Shown: positions 34,221 through 34,446 of the stretch, piece by piece | Layout: every line of letters begins with the position of its first letter | Position numbering within the stretch: the stretch's first letter is position 1 | Translations under genes and position numbers: made by a program | Origin: an uncultured Clostridia bacterium | GTDB taxonomy: Bacteria > Bacillota > Clostridia > TANB77 > CAG-508 | Direction: 5' to 3' | DNA: 34,446 bases | Assembly (NCBI GenBank): GCA_948502395.1 | Contig: CAOPES010000007.1 | Span: 1-34,446 of the forward strand | The notes under the pieces: model-generated | What the model was told of the DNA's origin: nothing | Seen by the model: only the letters and a program-made list of their open reading frames with translations | Database searches by the model: none

Positions 34221-34446
34221 ATGGAACAACAAATGTTAAAAGAAATTTTACAAGCTGTTAAGGAAAATAAACAAGAGATAAATAATGTGGAGACAAAATT
34301 GCAAAAGGATATAAAAGACCTGAGAGAAGAAATGAACGAAAGATTTGAGAAAGCAGACAATAAAATAGACAATGTTGACAAAAAAGTAGACACATTGAGA
34401 GAAGAAATGAACGAAAGATTTGAGAAAGCAGACAATAAAATAGACA
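34221..34446 (+). CDS. Coiled-coil repeat protein, 3'-truncated by window edge
   Basis: At least 75 residues, open at the right edge. After MEQQMLKEILQAVKENKQEI the protein is a continuous charged coiled coil. A 25-residue unit LREEMNERFEKADNKIDNVD-KKVDT begins to repeat, with the second copy of its first 17 codons identical at the DNA level. AAGGAGG precedes the ATG by six bases. No enzymatic domain is visible; proteins of this type are often structural or phage/surface-associated, which I cannot decide here. Confidence 0.75.
   Translation, partial: MEQQMLKEILQAVKENKQEINNVETKLQKDIKDLREEMNERFEKADNKIDNVDKKVDTLREEMNERFEKADNKID
34321..34446 (+). repeat. 75-bp-period tandem repeat in the coiled-coil gene
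   Basis: The 51 bases 34321-34371 recur exactly at 34396-34446, and the repeat may continue past the window. A period of 25 residues corresponds to two heptads plus one hendecad. Confidence 0.85.

Noticed and set aside
1..34446. CRISPR array, tRNA or rRNA genes, prophage, integrase or attachment sites
   Set aside because: None was seen on reading both strands; the repeats present are few and not evenly spaced.

Overview
The window comes from a low-GC, endospore-forming member of the Bacillota, most likely an uncultivated or gut-type Clostridia. The evidence is the AT-rich sequence, AGA and ATA as dominant Arg and Ile codons, a small acid-soluble spore protein, the sporulation protease SpoIVB with Spo0A-type boxes behind it, and the gene pairs thyA-dfrA, rpsO-pnp, queA-tgt and era-yqzL-recO. 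I cannot name the genus.

Layout. Positions 1-6700 are an accessory surface-protein region: two BspA-like leucine-rich-repeat proteins with near-identical ends, and between them a prepilin-anchored formylglycine-generating-enzyme-like protein whose last ~130 bases look like the variable region of a diversity-generating retroelement. An intact Rpn/PD-(D/E)XK transposase-like gene, a fragment of another, and 59-bp direct repeats lie among them. Positions 6700-20650 are housekeeping: thyA, dfrA, rpsO, pnp, queA, tgt, a WG-repeat membrane protein, a GT4 glycosyltransferase, era, yqzL, recO, hpf, a SASP gene (minus strand) and a HAD phosphatase. Three ~108-bp REPIN-like elements with a GGGGACAGACC core sit directly behind genes here, with two divergent relatives. 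Positions 20660-32740 are a Tad/Flp-like pilus or secretion locus: CpaB-like, two MinD/CpaE-like proteins, a CpaF-like ATPase, a large double GspF/TadB-TadC-like membrane protein, a run of small pilin-like proteins starting MENA, and two larger membrane-anchored proteins. The window ends with spoIVB, two 0A boxes and the start of a coiled-coil repeat gene.

Most striking observation. Four genes (LRR protein at 4764-6670, queA, the CpaF-like ATPase, and the large pilus protein at 30776-32738) are each interrupted by one or two single-base insertions. All five insertions have the same form: an extra C directly before a Gly codon GGA or GGT, so that the zero frame reads CGG. Skipping the C restores full-length proteins with Gly at a position expected to be Gly. 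Reading every CGG trinucleotide in the window by eye, I found no in-frame CGG in any other gene, although CGG is common out of frame (GAC GGA, AAC GGA, TTC GGA). No homopolymer, stop codon or Shine-Dalgarno-like stimulator is shared by the five sites. The simplest reading is that CGG is an unassigned or 'hungry' codon in this organism and that ribosomes shift +1 there, or that CGGN is decoded as a four-base glycine codon.
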